Origin: Deltaproteobacteria bacterium
Lineage (GTDB): Bacteria > Myxococcota_A > UBA9160 > SMWR01
Length of the DNA: 5,925 nucleotides
NCBI GenBank assembly: GCA_029261905.1
Contig: JAJDAM010000518.1
Location: 1-5,925, forward strand
Direction of reading: 5' to 3'
Shown here: positions 5,443 through 5,925 of the stretch, piece after piece
Layout of the letters: each line of letters starts with the position of its first letter
How positions within the stretch are numbered: the stretch's first letter is position 1
Program-made: the position numbers and the translations under genes
The notes under the pieces: generated by a model
Databases searched by the model: none
What the model was told of the DNA's origin: nothing
Seen by the model: the letters and a program-made list of their open reading frames with translations, nothing else

Positions 5443-5643
5443 GCAGATTCCTTCTGGGTCGGGTTCGAGGGCCCACCTTTGGATTCGCGCGACGCCACGG
5501 GCTCGCAATGCATGAATAGTCGATCAGGTGAGTCACCGCATCCGGTCGCCGCGCGGGCGGAACCCGCGTCCGGAGAATGCGATCGATCCGGCTTGTGCGA
5601 CCATGCGATGCTGAAGGCGGGCAGCCAAGCACAGGAGGGGGTC
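5443..5643. promoter_or_regulatory. Divergent intergenic region with palindrome and hairpin
   Basis: This 201-bp gap lies between two divergent genes. It contains a perfect 11-bp palindrome GGTGAGTCACC (5527-5537), a plausible operator for a dimeric regulator. A CGCGGG/CCCGCG hairpin follows (5552-5557 / 5563-5568, 5-nt loop), flanked by outer arms TCCGG/CCGGA (5541-5545 / 5570-5574). An in-frame ATG at 5608 could extend the oxidoreductase by 12 codons but lacks a good ribosome binding site. I found no convincing -35/-10 pair. Confidence 0.35.
5633..5638 (+). promoter_or_regulatory. Ribosome binding site fixing the GTG start of the Gfo/Idh/MocA gene
   Basis: AGGAGG lies 5 nt before the GTG at 5644-5646. 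It favours this GTG over the in-frame ATG at 5608, and the Rossmann strand then begins at the expected distance from the N-terminus. Confidence 0.7.
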
Positions 5644-5925
5644 GTGGATTCTGTTCGATTCGGAGCACTGGGAGCCGCAAGGATCGCGCCGGCTGCACTG
5701 GTCGGCCCCGCCAACAAGACGGAACGCTGCAGCGTCGTTGCGGTAGCCGCGCGCGACGCGGGCCGGGCGGCGAAGTTCGCAGAAAAACACGGGATCGCGA
5801 AGTCGACGGACAGCTACGCCGAGTTGATTCGCCTCGATGAGATCAACGCCGTCTACATTGGATTGCCCGCGAGTCTGCACGCGCATTGGTCGATCGAAGC
5901 GCTGCGTGCGGGCAAACATGTGCTG
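5644..5925 (+). CDS. Gfo/Idh/MocA family NAD(P)-dependent oxidoreductase, N-terminal part (3' truncated by window)
   Basis: Ninety-four codons are open from the GTG at 5644 to the right edge. The protein starts with a Rossmann strand and glycine loop, VRFGALGAARIAPAAL (4-19), with the GAAR loop typical of many Gfo/Idh/MocA enzymes. It continues with 'VVAVAARD' (31-38), then 'FAEKHGI' (45-51). Next come 'YAELI' (58-62) and 'INAVYIGLPASLHAHWSIEALRAG' (67-90), ending in GKHVL. In the family GKHVL is normally followed by the catalytic EKP motif, which would fall just past the window end. Members oxidise or reduce sugars, inositols, dihydrodiols and similar substrates; the specificity lies in the missing C-terminal domain. 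It is divergent from the exported-protein gene. Confidence 0.9.
   Translation, partial: MDSVRFGALGAARIAPAALVGPANKTERCSVVAVAARDAGRAAKFAEKHGIAKSTDSYAELIRLDEINAVYIGLPASLHAHWSIEALRAGKHVL

Noticed and set aside
1..5925. Mobile element, defence island, CRISPR array or biosynthetic gene cluster
   Set aside because: No transposase, integrase, terminal inverted repeats, regularly spaced repeats, nuclease/helicase or large biosynthetic modules are visible; the content is ordinary metabolic and repair genes.

Overview
The window is a compact, high-GC bacterial chromosome segment. It contains nine protein-coding genes (the first and last cut by the window edges) and no RNA genes, insertion sequences, CRISPR arrays or phage genes that I can see. 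The C-terminus of an outer-membrane beta-barrel protein and a Sec-exported protein point to a Gram-negative host. GC content and the mixed set of metabolic genes would fit a Myxococcota/Desulfobacterota-like or other environmental proteobacterial lineage, but this is an impression and not a demonstrated placement.

Layout, left to right: (1) 1-168 (+), the last 55 codons of an outer-membrane beta-barrel protein; (2) 215-610 (-), a YbjN-like / type III-chaperone-fold small protein; (3) 639-1415 (-), an enoyl-CoA hydratase/isomerase family enzyme, 28 nt upstream of and probably co-transcribed with the YbjN-like gene; (4) 1658-2071 (+), a GFA/CENP-V family zinc protein; (5) 2091-3008 (-), an SMP-30/gluconolactonase-type six-bladed beta-propeller hydrolase; (6) 3129-3800 (+), methionine sulfoxide reductase MsrA; (7) 3855-4835 (+), a divergent ketol-acid reductoisomerase (IlvC)-like protein, probably co-transcribed with msrA; (8) 4891-5442 (-), a Sec-exported protein of unknown function; (9) 5644-window end (+), the N-terminal Rossmann domain of a Gfo/Idh/MocA oxidoreductase.

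The genes alternate in orientation. This gives three divergent intergenic regions (1416-1657, 3009-3128, 5443-5643), which must hold the promoters, and three tight convergent junctions (169-214, 2072-2090, 4836-4890). No gene-free stretch exceeds about 240 bases. Short palindromes lie in two of the divergent regions, and an 8-bp tandem repeat lies just upstream of the enoyl-CoA hydratase ribosome binding site.

The genes do not form one obvious pathway. Acyl-CoA metabolism (enoyl-CoA hydratase), lactone or ester hydrolysis (SMP-30), thiol/aldehyde chemistry (GFA family), protein repair after oxidation (MsrA) and NAD(P)-dependent redox enzymes (IlvC-like, Gfo/Idh/MocA) are all present. The most notable element is the IlvC-like protein. 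It keeps the metal-binding acidic triad of ketol-acid reductoisomerase, but the catalytic-site His and Lys, and apparently one C-terminal metal-ligand Glu, are replaced. It is therefore probably not an ordinary branched-chain amino acid enzyme.
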